From NCBI GenBank assembly GCA_964036045.1, contig OZ038384.1, forward strand, positions 50,940,843-51,004,842: a stretch of DNA of 64,000 bases. The letters are read 5' to 3'. Position numbers and translations under genes: made by a program. Shown here piece after piece: positions 63,424 through 64,000 of the stretch. The notes beneath the pieces are model-generated. The model was not told where the DNA came from, did no database searches, and worked only from the letters and a program-made list of their open reading frames with translations. Source of the DNA: Eutreptiella sp. 'Long Island Sound 2002' (taxonomy: Eukaryota; Euglenozoa; Euglenophyceae; Eutreptiales; Eutreptiaceae). The first letter of the stretch is position 1, and the number at the start of each line of letters is the position of its first letter.

Positions 63424-64000
63424 AGGAATGGCGGGGATGGCCCCCGTGTTTCTACTCCTCGACAAGGCCAACATCTATACATTCCTAGATCTAGCGTTCC
63501 ATCTCGTCGATTTGGTCTCGTTGGGTGGGGTGTGGACGCTGTCTAACCACAGACCCTTCAAACTCGTGTTTGAGTTTGAGGTCCGTCCCGACCAGTTTTT
63601 TGCAGGACAGGGGTGGGGGGAACGCTCCAAAAACCTCCTGGTATTTCTGGATGAGCTTACTGAGACGGGTGTCAAGGTTCATGGTCTCCAGTTTCTCAGA
63701 AAAAACCTCCTCAGCATGGGTTTGAGGTTTGCGTTTTGACTTTTTGGGTACTAGATGTTCTTCGGTTCCGGGGGGCCACCTCGTTGGGCCAGGTGATATC
63801 CTCCCCACCGGGACCTAGTGGGGGGCCCTTCATGATACACCTCCTGCCTGTGGCGGAGTCCCCCGGGTTCACGGGGCTGGAAGCCCTGTCCTTGCCCGGC
63901 TTCCCCATTTAGCCACTCCCCGGTCAGTGCGTCACTTAGCAACCCTGGTTGCAGGCGCTTACCCACTACGCCGCCCCCCTGATGCGTGGTCGCCCGGGCT
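63424..64000 (-). pseudogene. Gypsy Pol fragment (entry to RT)
   Basis: The frame from 63808 reads LIQKYQEVFGAFPPPLSCKK, LKLKHEFEGSVVRQRPHPTQ and RDQIDEMER, then TAG-I-TAG-ECIDVGLVEE-TAG-KHGG. This aligns without gaps to element A (EVFGELPPPASC, EQQIQECIDAGLVLEYKDG). The first two TAG codons align with Gln codons and the third with Tyr. Similarity ends at about 63424. The stretch 63809-64000 is Gly/Pro-rich, probably the linker of the same element in another frame. Non-functional. Confidence 0.75.

Overview
This window is eukaryotic nuclear DNA and is dominated by transposable elements. Coding blocks are separated by kilobases of non-coding sequence, small GT-AG introns are visible, and two full-length LTR retrotransposons, a Helitron, LINE remnants and several gypsy fragments fill most of it. 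I see no rRNA, no convincing tRNA, no CRISPR array and no bacterial operon. Several of the gypsy and LINE protein families look like ones I associate with prasinophyte green algae (Cymbomonas-like). That is recall, not a search, and should be treated as a guess.

Layout. 1-4380: two direct copies, 3.2 kb apart, of a 1.18 kb repeat carrying the end of a charged coiled-coil ORF. 5045-10440 (minus): a decayed Ty3/gypsy-like element A (Gag, CCHC knuckle, DTG protease, RT, start of RNase H). 10847-11587: a piece of a Helitron replicase/helicase, followed by a short RT relic at 11706-11887. 12364-25436 (minus): retrotransposon B with 374-bp LTRs, PBS, PPT and a 4-bp duplication. 25437-25713: flanking intron and a possible mitochondrial-carrier exon. 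26033-30740: LINE-derived C/A-rich ORFs. 30741-33066: simple and tandem repeats. 33131-36825: Helitron Rep protein truncated before its helicase. 36826-37909: a gypsy integrase with chromodomain. 37910-41440: no recognisable gene. 41483-46482: an unusual intron-containing gene cluster. 46662-60434 (minus): retrotransposon C, a sister of B with 428-bp LTRs, inserted in a minisatellite. 60435-62820: the rest of that minisatellite, then a strand almost free of A. 63424-64000 (minus): another gypsy RT-region relic.

The best candidates for undescribed biology are two. First, elements B and C share an unusual order: very large coiled-coil Gag with an SR-like tail and CCHC knuckle, a conserved in-frame UAG, a protease-like domain with DIG in place of DTG/DSG, an all-motif dUTPase, a repeat spacer, a degenerate NPPW-like domain, RT, RNase H, integrase and chromodomain. 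Second, the 41.5-46.5 kb cluster has introns that each carry a 22-26 bp palindrome of one family, and its long reading frame is interrupted only by UAA/UAG, never by UGA, while keeping frame across three introns. The same palindrome occurs in the intron-like flank of element B. Pseudogene decay is the main alternative for the stop codons and is stated wherever relevant.
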